Source: Chlorella sorokiniana (taxonomy: Eukaryota > Chlorophyta > Trebouxiophyceae > Chlorellales > Chlorellaceae). From it: DNA of 64,000 nucleotides. Shown in pieces: positions 11,075 through 23,639 of this stretch. The position numbers were made by a program, and so were the translations under genes. The DNA is taken from assembly GCA_025917655.1 (NCBI GenBank), contig CP084611.1, positions 2,046,001 through 2,110,000 of the forward strand. The letters run 5' to 3'. A model generated the notes under the pieces. It had not been told where the DNA came from. It did not search any database and saw only the letters and a list, made by a program, of their open reading frames with translations. Within the stretch, counting starts at the first letter, position 1. Each line of letters opens with the position of its first letter.

Positions 11075-14000
11075 CTAGCAGAACAAGAACGTGTTTGTCT
11101 TCTTGTTCTTCAACATCTTGGCGCTGCGGGCGCTGCCCACCACGCGCTCCAGCCGCAGCGCGTCCACTTTGCTGAACACGACGGTCACTGCTCGGTGGGG
11201 CAGCCAGCAGCAAGAGGACCTTGGAGGCAGCAGCAAGCCAAGCGAGCGGACACAGGGGTTTCATAAAACAGGAGCCCGCACAACTGCAGGCATTCAACAC
11301 TGCATCGCTCCCCAGCCAGCCCTCAGCTCACCCGTGGGCGTCTCCCCGCGGCCCCCTCCTCCATCAGGTTGAGCAGCTCGGCATAAAACTGCGGGTGCTC
11401 CGGCAGCTGGTAGAACAGGATTTCCCGCGCCCCGGATGCGATGGCGGTTGTAGAACTGAGCGCGCTCGGTGTACAGCAGGACCTGGGGACGGGGGCACGG
11501 GGAGGCCAGCCGCATGAGCACTGGCTGCCGCCGCCCAATCCAGCGCGGCATAGCCGGCGTGCCGTCTGCAACCACACCCGCCTCCGCTGCCTCTACCTGC
11601 TTGCGGCGGTCGAAGAAGTAGGAGCGCGCGCGGGCGGCGTCCCCCGGTCCGTGTACTCGCACAGGCCCAGGAAGGAGGCCATCTCGCTGCGCAGGAAGTT
11701 GCGCACCCTGGGGGAGGAGGGGGGCAGGCCGCAGGAGCTGAACCCATGGCGTGCGGTGGCCAGCACTGAGGAACCGGTTTGCCAGCACACGCGCATACAT
11801 GCCCTGCCACGCTGCGCCACCGGCCCCTATCCACCCAAGCTGTCGCTCCCACTGCTGCCCGCCTATCTCTCAGCCCCCCTCCCCCTTTCGCCATGCATTC
11901 CCACCCCAGCACCTGACGTAGTCAAAGTAGGAGGGGATGTAGACCAGGTGGCCGCCGCTGCGGCCACTTTCCCGGAGACGCGGCCACAGGACGCGCTTGA
12001 AGTGCTCAAAGCGGGCGTCCGCGTCGGTGGCGGCGCCGCTGCCACTCGCCGCCGCCGCCGCCGGCAGCCGCTCAAACACCTGGCGCACCTGCGGCACCAC
12101 CTCGCCCAGCACGCCGCGGTGGGCGGGCAGCAGGCGCACGCGCCCCGCGTGGTTGCGGCAGCAGCGCCCCAGCAGCGCATTCATCTCGGCAGACGCGAAG
12201 CTGGACAGCAGAACGGTCTGTCGGTACAGCGCGCCGCGCCCACTGCAACGCATGGGTGGCAAGGCGGCGGTGCGGGTGCTCAGACCACAGCGCTGGGCAG
12301 GGAGTGGCGCGGAAGCAGGCCTGCGCAGCGGCTGCCTCGACCGCTGCAGCACTGCTCAGGGCGGGGCCGCTGTGCCCGCATGAAGGCAGTACACCTGAGC
12401 GCCCAGTCCCGCACGCGCATCATGTCCACGCCGTGGCCCTCCTTGGGGATGCGGTTGAGGGCCTCAAAAACTGCGGGGGGGGCCAGCAGCCGCAACGTCG
12501 GCGCGCGTCGACAGCGGCACCGCCATGCCCCGTCCTGCAGGGTCGGCGTGGCAGGCAGGCGAGGCCGGCGCGAGGCGCGCACCTGTGACCACGTGGGCCC
12601 AGTTCTGCATCAGCAGCACATCGGCACGCTCCACCACCACCACCTCCACCGAAGACAGAAAGTCGGCGGCGCCCGCCGCCTCGCCGCCCGCTTCTGCACG
12701 AGGGCAGCATCGGCGCAGGGTGGGCCACCGCGGCATGCTGGCAACCAGCCCCGAACAAGCCAAGGGATGGAGGCGCCGGCGCGCAACCCACCCGCCATCT
12801 TTGTGGCAAGCGCCAGCGGCGAGGCCACGACGATGTCAGAGTCGAAAAAGTCGGCAAACAGCTTCACAGCGCCCCTGCTCAGAAGGGGGCGGGGGGCCGC
12901 GTGCATAGCGGGCGGGGGCGCTGAAGGGAGCCTCGCGCTGCGGCTCGCTGGCGTGCGCACAAAAGTTTGACGCACACAGACATGGGCGGGCAAAAACCAC
13001 AGCCTCTTGCCCCCTTTGCCTCGCTCCCCTGCCCCAAGGGCAAACACAACATGCACCCACACACCGCGTCAGCTTGATTCCCAGGCGGAAGTGGTCGTCC
13101 ATGTTGCCGCTGAACAGGGCTTGGTGCTCGGCGGGCTTGCGTGCCACCGCCGCCGCCTCGCGCTCGCTCAGCGGCTCGCCTGCGCGGGGTGCAGCAGAGG
13201 CCAGGCGGGCGGTTGCAGGCTGGCAGATACACAGCGGTGAGCTGGGGCTGCCTTTCCCCTTGCTGCACCTGGCACAGCCGCGAGAGAGCCCACGCCCAGC
13301 TGCCCCCTGCCCCACCTCCGTCCCCAAACTCCTCCAGCAGCCGCTGCCTGTTCTGGATGGTGTCGGTGCGCGTCTCCCGCACCGCCAGCTGGCACAGGCG
13401 CGACACCACGCGCAGCGCCAGGTTTCGCTGCGGCAAGAGCAGTAGCACCTGCAAGCACGGGCATGGCAGCGGGGATGGCGCCGGGCTCAGCATGCGCAAT
13501 GCAGGGCAGGATCCACGCAGCGCTGCGCGCCCAGACACGCAGAGAGGCGCGGCGCAACCGCTGACGCGCATGCCACCCGCCTTGGCGCGTGTGAAGCCTT
13601 GGTCCTTGGGCACTGCGTCGGGCTCGGGGGGCGGCGCCGCCGCCTGCAGCCTTGAGCCGCTCGTTGTTGCGCTTGATGCGGTCGGCGGCCTTGGCGCAGT
13701 GGGAGAGGGCGTGGAGCAGCACGGCATCCAGCTCGGGGTCGGGGGCGTCTGAAGGCGGGGGAGTTACAGCACTGAGCAGCCAGCGTGCTGCGTTGATCGG
13801 GCGGCGCTGTGCATGGAGCACGCCAGCTGGCTGGCGCATTAAGCAGAAGCCCGGGGGACCCAGGCGGGAACGGTGCACCCACCCGTGCTGCTGGGGTAGC
13901 GCCGCGTTGGCACCAGCACATCTGGGTAGCAGCTGAGCAGCGCAAACAGCGCGCGCTGCCGCTCGTCAACAAAGTCGCCGCAGGCGCCGCCGCCGCCCGG

Positions 14001-15314
14001 CAGCGCCACCTCGCGCCAGCGGGCCGCCAGCCGCTCCTTCACGCCGTAACCCGCCAGGCCGGTCGGCATGCACTGCAACAGGCGTTCAAGAAAACTTCTC
14101 AGCTGCCGCTTGGACCTCCAAACGGTCCCTGTGCGCGGCGCGCTGCCAGGCAAGCCATAACGGGTCAGCAGCCGCTGCCGGGCACCAACCTGGGGGAGGC
14201 GCGTGCCGCCATCCGCCTGCAGCGCCGCATCCTGCCACTGCCGCAGCACATCAGGCGCCACCGCCGGCCCCTGCTCCCCGCCCTGGCTGCCGCCCGCAGC
14301 GCGGCAGTCGAGGTAGCGCGGGCGGCGCCCCTCCTCCAGCAGCTCCGCCGCCGTCTCCTCGCTCAGTTCGCTGCACCGGGGGCAAGACCGGGCAGGTCGC
14401 TTGAGTGCAGCAGCAAGCACCGTGGCGCCAAGGCACCCCTGCAACGTCAGCGCGTCTGCTGCACAGCCCGACCCGCCCGGCCGCCTGCACACCTGTCGAA
14501 ATGCCGCGCATAGTGGTCCTCCTCGGCTTCAACTGCTGCGGGGCCGGCGGGCCGCTCAACCTGGCGCTCATCCGCCCCTGCGTCGCTCCTGCCGGCCTCG
14601 TCGTCGCTGTCGCTGCCAGCAGCATGTTCTGTGTCGTTGAGAGCGAGCCCCTCGCCGCCTGCCATGCCGCCAGCGGCTTCCTCGCTGGGCTCCTCTCCAA
14701 CGGAAGGCTCCCCCCTCCTCCCCGCTCTCCTCCTCCTCCCCATCATCCTCTGACGCATCAGCCTCCTGGTCGGCATCGTCATTCTCGGCGCTGCCAAGCT
14801 CTTCACTGGCCTCGTCGGATGACGCGTCGGAGTTGCCGGCCTGCTCGCGTCGCCGCTGTTGCAGGGCCGTTGCATGAGCGCCGCCCGCTGAACTGAGCGA
14901 GCCCAGCAGGCGCTCGTAGGCGGCGGGCGCCGCACCCTGCTGCTCCATTCCATCGCCCTCAGTCTGCAAGGCGAGCCCATTTGTCACCTCGTGAACCCCA
15001 TCCCCATCCTCCTCGCTGTCGCTGCCCCTCGGGGCAGCGCCCTGCTGCTGCTGCCGCTGTCGCTGCCGCTCCTCCTCCTCCCGTTGCTTGGCAAGCTGCT
15101 GCGCCTTGCGCTGCTTGCGCAACGCTGTGCGGGTGCCCTTGCTGGAGTGAGAGGCTAACAGGGCAGCAAAGCCGCCGTTGGCAAGCTGTCGACGGAGGGC
15201 CTCAGTTGGGTCTGGCGGGGCTGTCACCGCCGGGCCTGAAAAATGCCGCTTCTGCTGACCGTCAACAGGCGCGGCGCCCAGCTTCCGCTTTATAGCCCGA
15301 GCGAGACTCCCCAT
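11075..15314 (-). CDS. UTP25: UTP25 / DEF small-subunit processome protein
   Basis: UTP25 (digestive-organ-expansion factor homologue) is a nucleolar DEAD-helicase-like protein of the U3/small-subunit processome, needed for early 18S rRNA processing. Thirteen exons: 15314-14493, 14370-14190, 14072-13883, 13748-13581, 13448-13316, 13179-13065, 12874-12792, 12693-12590, 12470-12395, 12242-11913, 11707-11599, 11482-11332, 11187-11075. After a basic, then acidic N-terminal region come DERQRALFALLSCYPDVL, DRIKRNNERLKA, VLLLLPQRNLALRVV, ALFSGNMDDHFRLGIKLT, FDSDIVVASPLALATKM, DFLSSVEVVVVERADVLLM, YRQTVLLSSFASAEM, HLVYIPSYFDYVR, YTERAQFYNRHRIRG and FSKVDALRLERVVG. The intron after FTRAK appears to start GC. 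Frame slips occur at G/C runs near 14725, 13650, 11640, 11415 and 11350. Head to head with BMS1. Confidence 0.95.
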
Positions 15315-16088
15315 CTGCGCCCAAAGCTCTGCAAGGCGTGGCGCAGGGTAAGTTCAGAAACGGCAATGCGTGCATGCGGTCAGCACAACTGCTAGCGCTC
15401 ATCTTTTGCGGACTGTGAACAAACACTTACAAAAACAATATGCTAGACAACCACACCACCACTTCAGGCTGTGGCCTTTGAGAGCGGCGGCCCCTTCTGA
15501 CACAATCTTGACAAGAAACGTATAGAATGGTTGACCTGTAAATGATTCATGCATCAGGACCGGAAGTCGGGACGATGCCACAATAGCAGCGGTGGCCGAC
15601 CGCCGCCCGCTGCCCGCTGTGCATGCCCACATTTGCCGGCGGCGCAAGTGAACCATTTTAAGCTGATCAGACATACTTGCGCAACTGTGAGAACCGCCAT
15701 GCAGTACAGCATCAGTGGGCATTGCAACAGATTTGCCCCTGCGACCTGGCCGCCACCCTTCGACGTCAATAGAAAGTTGGCGGCTGGGCTCTACATATGG
15801 CAAAGCACGGCCTGGCCCATCTCGTCAACACATTCCAAGTTTGTCCTGCACTCAAAGCATCCGTGGGACGGCAGCATGTGTTGAGTTACGGCTCTCTTTT
15901 GGCGTCGGCAAGCGGCTGCAAGCGGATTGCCTTATTGAAGTCACCGGAAACAAACAGCATATAAAGCAACTGCCACTGTGCACCTAGGCGTCACTGCATG
16001 GCCTGGCCTTGAGCTCGGGCGGCTTGTAGCGAAAGGGGCTTGATCTTCAAGTCAGAGTACGGCGGAGTAACCAAATCGAGCCAGCAGA
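15315..16088. promoter_or_regulatory. Shared divergent spacer of UTP25 and BMS1
   Basis: 774 bp between the start codons of two small-subunit processome genes transcribed away from each other. It is visibly less GC-rich than the flanking exons. I saw no TATA box or repeated motif. Co-regulation is an inference from position and function. Confidence 0.6.
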
Positions 16089-19000
16089 ATGGGCGGCGAG
16101 GGCAAGTCGCACCGCAAGAAGAAGGCTGGGCGGAAGGCGGAGAAGCGCAAGGCGGCGGAGGGCAAGAAGAAGGTTGGCGCTGGTGGAGGCCTCAGCGATG
16201 AGCAGGCAAGCGCAGCAGCGAACGGCGGCTGTGAATGGCATGCTCATCCCACTGTGCTGCGGTAGCTGCCACCAGCAAACCTTTTCACCCCACGCCCCTG
16301 CACTGCAGGCACGCAAGCAGAACCCCAAGGCATTTGTGTTCTCGTCACGCGGGAAGGCCAAGCTGCAGCGAGCGCGTACCGCGGAGAAAGAGCAGCGGCG
16401 CATGCATGGTGCGTGCTTGGGAGCGCGTGTGCATGCTGCAAAGAGCGCGGTTGACTGGTGTGCTGTCACCCCTGTTGCCTAGATGGAGTGGTGCCGGCCT
16501 GACACTGCGCATGCGTTGCAGTCCCCATGATGGACCGCGGAGTGGAGGACCCGCCACCATTCACAGTCCTTGTGCATGGACCTCCTGGGGTGCGCTGCTG
16601 CTGGCGGCTCAGCCGGCCGCTGCCTTGCTGCCAGCTGCCGTGACTGCCTCCGTAGGCTGTGACTGATGGGCGCCCCTCGCTACCCCCCAGGTGGGCAAGA
16701 CCACGCTGGTCAAGTGCCTGATCAAGCACTACACACGGCAGGATGTGCGGGACATCAAGGGCCCCGTCACCGTCATTGCGGGCAAGGCGCGGCGCCTCAC
16801 CTTTGTCGAGTGCCCGCAGGACCTTTCGGCCATGATTGATGCAGGTGCAGGAATGGGGGACAGGGAACCCTGCTAGTGCCGGCACATGGCCACTCGCCAA
16901 GCGTGCACCTTGAGGGGGGCTGGTCAGCAAGAGCAGCCATGGCTCTGTCGCCCAGCCAGCACCCACCTGCCGTGGCTCGACCTGCGTCGACGCCGCCTCC
17001 GCCCACCACCACATTTCATGCCCCCTGCCCGCTGCAGCCAAGTATGCGGACCTGGTGCTGCTGCTGATCGACGGCGGGTTTGGGTTTGAGATGGAGACCT
17101 TTGAGTTCCTCAACCTGCTGCAAGTGCACGGCTTCCCAAAGGTCATGGGCGTGCTGACCCACCTGGACGGCTTCCGCGACACCAAGGCCCTCAAGAAGAC
17201 CAAGAAGGCGCTCAAGCACCGCTTCTGGACCGAGATCTACCAGGGTGGGTGGATGGGTGGGTGGGTGGGGTGGCGGTGGGATGGGGCAGGGGCAGGGGTC
17301 CCGGGGCCGTTGTCCTGCCCAGCTTTTGCGGTGCTGCGACCACGGCAACGGTGAACCCACAACTGCGCGCCCCCCCAAACACACACCCCCCCACAACCCC
17401 CTTCAACGCCGCTTCCTGCCAGGCGCCAAGCTGTTCTACCTGAGTGGCCTGAAGAACGGCAAGTACCTCAAGCGGGAGGTGCACAACCTGGGTGAGCGCA
17501 GGGGTGGTGGGAGGGGGCCGGCCTTCGGAAGGATGCCGGCGTACCTAACAAGGGAAGCAGTTCTTGTCGTCCCACATGCCTCGGGTGTGTCGGGTCAGCG
17601 GTGCAAACATGCCCTCCCAACCCCTACCTGCAGCCCGCTTCATTAGCGTGATGAAGTTCCGACCGCTGACGTGGCGCCAAGCACACCCCTACCTCGTGGC
17701 AGACAGGTGCACTGCGGGGTGCGGGGCTCGGCTCCACGTGCCGCCCGCCGTCCTGCTCTGCTCCAGCCTGATCCCTGCTGCACAGCTTACCAGCACTTTG
17801 TTCGCTGGGCCCCCCTCACACACGCGCGTCCCCCCCGCACCTGCATCCCAGGTTTGAGGACATCACCCCCTCGGAGGCGGTGCGTGAGAACCCGCGCTGC
17901 GACCGCGATATTGCGCTCTACGGGTACGTGCGCGGCACCAACTGGAAGGAGGGCACGCGCGTGCACATCGCGGGCGTGGGAGACTACTCGGTGGGTGGGT
18001 GGGTGGGGGCACGGGGTTGCGCCGGGGCGGGTGTGCCAACAGGGCGCCTGCTGCACTGGCCAGCACGGCACGGGATGGGCCCGACCCTGCCCCCACCCGG
18101 GCTGTGTCGCCTGACCCCCTTCCCTGCTCCGCCTTGCTGCGTGCAGGTGCGGGAGGTGGCACCCCTGCATGACCCCTGCCCCCTGCCCGACAAGCAGAAG
18201 AAGCGCAGCCTGAACGAGCGGGAGCGGCTCATCTACGCGCCCATGAGCGGTGGGTGGGCGCGCCGGCTGGGCGGCCGGCTGAGCGGCGCGCGCGTAGCGC
18301 GGTTGTGGACGGCATGCCAGGGCCCCACGTCGCGCGGCGTGGCCCGCCCTGCCTCACACGCGCTGGCCGCCCCCGCATTCCCTTCTGCCTGCAGATGTGG
18401 GCGGCCTTCTGTTCGACAAGGATGCCGTCTACATCGACATTCCTGACTGGAAGGTGGGTGGGCTGTCAAGGGGGAGGGAGGGAGGGGCTGTGGTGGAGGG
18501 CACGACCTGTCGTCACCCTTTGCAGTGGTGAACGCCGCCGCTTGCCTGGCCGTCCCGCCTGCAGGTGCAGTACACGTCGGCGGGCGTGGGCGGGGGGAGC
18601 CGGGGGCGAGGGCGAGGCGATGGTGCGGGGGCTGCAGGCCACTCGGCTGGCGGTGGACGAGAAGCTGGACCGCTCCCGCATCCAGCTGTTTGCGGGGGCC
18701 AGGGCCATCAAGGCTGCCGAGGTCGACGATGAGGATGGGGAGGAGGAGGGGGCAGCAGCGGCGAGGAGCTGGGCTCAGACGAGGAGGGCGGCACTGACGA
18801 CGAGGCCAGCGACTCTGAAGGGGAGGAGGAGGAGGTCGAGGTGAGGGCGGTGTGGGGGGCCTTGCGGGGGGCCTGTAAAGCACCATGCGTGCTTCCCACG
18901 ACGCCCAGCGGCACCACAGCATGGCGCTCTCTGTTGCCGCCCATGCCCCGCGCACTGCCGCGTTGTCGCCCACGCAGGAGGCCCAGCAAGGCAGGCGCGG

Positions 19001-22000
19001 CCAGCCGCAGCAGCAGGTGGTGGTGGCGTCGGACGGGCGCATCCGTCGGCGTGCCGTGTTTGGCGCCGACGTGGCGGCGGCAGCTGGTGATGACAGCAGC
19101 GACGACGAGGAGGACAGTGAGGAGGAGGGGCTGGAGGAGGGGAGCCCAGCAGCAGCGACGACGACGACGGCGAGGAGGAGGAGGAGGAGGAGGAGGCTGG
19201 GGAGCGGCAGCGGCGCGGCGCGGGGGCCTGGCGGCCTCCCAGCCTGATGAGGATGGCGAGGCCGGTGCCACCGCCGACTCAGACGACGAAAGCGAGGGGC
19301 TGGGGCGCTGCTGCGTGGTGGAAGCGCGCATGCTGCAGCGCGCTGCGGCGCTCTTCTCCACGCGCGGCGCCGACCTGCACGCCTACATCTACGGCGTGAG
19401 GGCCACGGCAGACGTGAGCGCACCCGGAAGGGGGGCCGATGCTGCCACGCGGCTTCTGCCGCCTGGCTGCACCCGGGCTGGCCGGCTGCCCCTGCCTTCT
19501 GCTGGACGCTGCGACCGCCGGCTGGGCCCCTGCCTCGTTCCGCGCCTGGGCTGCGCCCCCACTCTGAATAACACCCTGCTGCCCTCACTCGCTGCGCAGG
19601 GCGCCGCGCGGCAGATGCAGGGCCTGTCCCTGGGCGGCGGCGCAGGCGACAGCGACAGCGACGACGAGCTCTTCCGGCCCAAGCGCCCCCAGAGCGGGGA
19701 AGACGCGGGGCGGGGGCTGGCGCGGGAGGCGCGGACGCGGCGGACGCGCTGGACAGCAGCCGGGTGGCTGTGCCCCCGAGGTGCTGGACGCGTGGCGGGA
19801 CGAGGGCGCCGCCGAGCGCCTGCGCAACCGCTTTGTCACGGGTGGGTGGCGGCCGCACCGTGTCTCGGTGCGCAGGCATGGCTGAGCAGACGCCGTGCGC
19901 GAGCTTGCTTTGCTGGCCGTCATCCGAGCCGAGCCTGCTTGGTGGCTGCAGGCGACTGGGCGGAGGGCGAGGCACGCGCGAGTGCGCGACCCGACGAGGG
20001 GGCGAGGAGGGCGAGGAGGGCGAGGAGGTGTTTGGCGACTTTGAGGACCTGGAGACGGGTGGGCTGCGGCGCACACGCGAGCGTGGTACCGCACGGCTGC
20101 GCTTGGCAGGGGGTGCAGCTGTGGTGGTGTGCCTTGTCCAGAGGGGCGCCGGCTGTGCATCTCGGTCCTCAGCACCGGTTACCGCCCCTGCCCCCGCCCT
20201 GCAGGCGAGCGCTTTGCGGGCAGCAGCGACCCCGCCACGCGTGTGCCGCCGCCGCCGCCATCCGCGCCGCCGAGGCCGAGGAGCTGGCGGAGCAGCGGCG
20301 GGCCAAGAAGGCGGCCTTTGACGCCGAGTACGACGCAGGTAGGCATGCACAAGGCGGGGGGGAGGGCTCCCTGTTGATTTGCGCATCCCCCCGCTTTCAT
20401 TTGACACCAGCTTGTATGATCGGCGGGGGTGGGATCATGTCAGCAGCAGCGCTGATGCCCGGCGGCTTATGTGGCACTGCCCGGGGGCTGAGCTTCTCCT
20501 CCTTGCTTCCTCGCGCAGGCGGTGCGCAGGCAGTGCAGGACGCGCTGCCCAAGCAGGGACCCAAGACCGGGGCCCAGGTGCGCTTCAGCCGTACCTGGAT
20601 GGCGGGCCCGCTGCCCGCATGCCCCACCCAACCGCGCCCCCAACCTGCCCTGCTGCTCAGCTGCTGCTGCTCTGCCGTGCACCCCCCGCCCTCCACAGGG
20701 GGCCGAGGGCGAAGAGGAGGAGACGTTTTACGACGCCATGAAGCGTGACATGGCAGAGAGGGCAGCCAAGACGCGCGCCGCCCTCGACGCGCTCGACCCT
20801 GCCACACGCCTTGCCATGGAGGTGTGCACACCCGGGGGGGGTGCGGGGGCGCGCGCCAGGCCGGCACACGCACATGGCACGGTGTCAACGGCGGCCTGCC
20901 TGCCTGCGAGTCTGGAGGGCTGATGCAGCGGCCAGCCTTGCCCCCTGGGCACCGCCGCCATGCTTGCGAGCATAACCCCCTGGTGTGGCGCGCAGGGCCA
21001 CCGCCCCGGCGCATACGTGCGGCTGCGCTTCAGCGGGGTGCCCTGCGAGCTGGCCGCGCACTTTGACCCGCGCGTGCCGCTGCTGGTGGGGGGCTGCAGC
21101 AGGGGAGGAGGCGCTGGGCTTCATGCAGCTGCGCCTCAAGCGCCACCGCTGGTTCCCCAAGGTCCTCAAGAACAGGGACCCCCTCGTCTTCTCGGGTGAG
21201 CCGCTGCCGCAGCAGCAGAGCGCCCTGCTCGCGGCGCGCGCCACAGGGGCCGTCCCCTGCTGCTTGCGGGCGGATGGCATGGACGTTGCAGATGGCGCCT
21301 GTGCGGGCCTGGGCCCCGGCCCTCACTGCGGTCGCCCCCTTTTCTCCCTTGCTTCCCTGCCTGCAGCTGGCTGGCGCCGCTTCCAGTCCCTGCCGGTGTT
21401 TGCCACCCAGGACAACAACGGGCGGTACCGCATGCTCAAGTACTCGCCCGAGCACATGCACTGCCTGGCCTGCGTGTGGGGCCCGCTGGCCCCCAACACC
21501 GGCGTGCTGGCGGTGCAGCGGCTGGAGGGGGCAGCGCGGCTGGCGCGTGGCCGCCACGGGGGTGGTGCTGCAGCTGGATGCGTCGCTGCGGGTGGTGAAG
21601 AAGCTGAAGCTGGTGGGCACGCCCTACAAGGTGAGGCGGGGGGCGGGGGCAGGGGCTGGGCAGGGGGCTGCCACGCCACGCCTGTTCAACTAGCAGTGCC
21701 CCCAGGCCCACTCTTGAGCCTTTGCTGAAGTACTCTCCTGCCATCCCCCTCCATCCCTCCACCACCCACCCACCCACCCCGCAGATCCACCGCCACACCG
21801 CCTTCATCAACGGCATGTTCAACAGCCTGCTGGAGGCCTCCAAGTTCGAGGGGGCCTCGGTGCGAACAGTGTCGGGCATCCGCGGCACCATCAAGAAGGC
21901 GGTCAAGGCGGGGAGGGAGGTGCGCGGGGAGGGGGCAGGGGTGCACAGGCAGGCATTGCCCAGCGTGGGGCTGTGCCGGCAGCCCGGCGCGGCCTGGCCA

Positions 22001-23610
22001 TGTTCTGGGGGTTCTGTCGTCCCACCCTCCCCTGACCCTGCGCACCTTGCTGCTGCGCTACCCGCCCCCTTTCAGGGTGCACGCGAGGGTGCCTTCCGTG
22101 CCAGCTTTGAGGACAAGCCGCTGCTCAGCGACATCGTGTTCCTGAGGTGAGGCGGCGCGGCGGGCGGCAAGCCGCGCCTGGCTCCACAGCGCCGCCCAGC
22201 ACCGCTGTGCGCTTTCGCCTCCTTGTTGTGCTGCCCGCTTGTGCGCCTTGTGCCCGGCGCCCTTCTCTTATGCCCCCCCCGCCCCCTTTGTCTACCCCCC
22301 TCGCCCTGTGCAGGGCCTGGGTGGCTGTGGACCTGCCCAAGCTGTACAACCCGGTGACCAACCTGCTGGGGCCGCAGGCGCTGCCGCAGCCCCGCCAGCC
22401 CAAGCACCGCAGGAGGCAGAGGGAGTTGGCGGGGGATGGGGCGGCGGCGGGCGAGGCCCAGGAGGCCGGCGCGGCGGCAGGGGCGGGGCTCGCAGATGCC
22501 GCAGGCGTGGCCGCCGCCGCAGCAGCGGGCCAGTTTGTGCCGGCCAGCAAGTGGGGTGGGCGGCGGCCGGGCTTTGCCTTCAAGCTGGGCCACCTGGGGC
22601 TGGGCTACTACCCAGACCACGGGCTGGCGGGGGCCAAGGCAGCGGGGGCCGCAGCAGCAGCAGCGGCTGGCGTGGCAGCGGAGCCAGCGGGGGCAGCGCG
22701 GCGGAGGGCGCGCCAGGCAGCGGCGGCACGGCGGCCCCTGCGGGCGGCGGCTGGGTGCCCATGAAGACGGTGGCCGACCTGCGGCGGCGCTGGGCGTCGG
22801 CGCGCCGCGCGACTCGGGTGGGCCTGGGTGCGGGCGCCCTGTTGCCTTAGGGCCGGTTGGTTGCTCGCACAGCAGCTACCTGCCCTGCTCCTGCCAGCCG
22901 CTGTGGAGGAACTGAGGGAACAATCGTGAGGGATGCCACCGTGTACGCACACATCACACTCCCCCATGCAGACTCGCTGTACCGCCCAATCGAGCGTGCC
23001 CCCGCAAGTTCAACCCCCTCAAGATTCCAAAGTCGCTGCAGGTGGGCTCTCAACGCCGCCACGCCTCCCCTTTAGATGGGTCGCGGCTGGTGCGGGCGCT
23101 GCCCAGCACCCTGCCCTGCCGCCCCTCCCCTGCCGCAGGCGGCGCTGCCGTACAAGACCAAGCCCAGGGTGGAGGCGCCGCACAAGCGCAAGAGCCTGGA
23201 GCAGAAGCGGGCGGTTGTGATGGAGCCGGAGGAGCGGCGGCGCGTCACCCTCATCTCCCAGCTCAACGCCATCCGCAACCAGAAGGCGGCGGCGCGGCGC
23301 GACCAGCGCGCGGCAGAAGGAGGCGCACGCCAAGAAGCAGGAGGCGCAGGAGGCGTGGCGCAAGCAGTTCAACAAGTGAGGCGTCAGGGGCTGGGCTGGG
23401 TGGCGGGGCATGCCCGCCGAGCAGCACACGCCTCCTTGCATGCTGCCGGGCAAACAAGTCGTCCTCCGTGGCTTTGCATGGCGGTACAGCTGTGTTCAGT
23501 GGCTTGCTGTTGCGGTACACGTGTGCAGAGAGGAGCGCAAGAAGCGGTACGTGGAGAAGGGCAAGGCGGAGCAGCGGGCGTCCAAGAAGCAGCGGCGTGG
23601 CGACGACTGA
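16089..23610 (+). CDS. BMS1: BMS1 ribosome-biogenesis GTPase
   Basis: BMS1 is the nucleolar GTPase that recruits RCL1 to the small-subunit processome. About 25 exons: 16089-16205, 16309-16408, 16522-16589, 16691-16844, 17038-17244, 17423-17491, 17634-17706, 17852-17990, 18147-18249, 18395-18453, 18565-18840, 18978-19413, 19600-19841, 19952-20058, 20204-20338, 20519-20577, 20699-20821, 20996-21195, 21367-21630, 21785-21919, 22076-22146, 22314-22817, 22972-23041, 23139-23375, 23529-23610. The P-loop GPPGVGKTTLVKCLI spans a junction. Then come DGGFGFEMETFEFLN, GVLTHLDGF, HRFWTEIY, an acidic middle, VFGDFEDLETG, GWRRFQSLPVFATQDNNGRY, SGIRGTIKKA and FRASFEDKPLLSDIVFLR. Intron 1 starts with GC. Several exons in the acidic middle and exon 22 carry one-base slips at G/C runs. 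Exon 22 holds an unusual insertion. A TGTAA lies 45 bp after the stop. Confidence 0.96.
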
Positions 23611-23639
23611 GACGAGCCTGCTGTGCCAAACATGCGCCT

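Noticed and set aside
11441-12970. A 509-codon open frame on the plus strand
   Set aside because: Antisense to UTP25 exons and introns, with no recognisable domain. The UTP25 blocks on the minus strand explain the region.
18233-20407. A 724-codon open frame on the minus strand
   Set aside because: It is antisense to BMS1 exons and rich in Arg, Pro, Ala and Ser, as expected when GC-rich coding DNA is read on the wrong strand.
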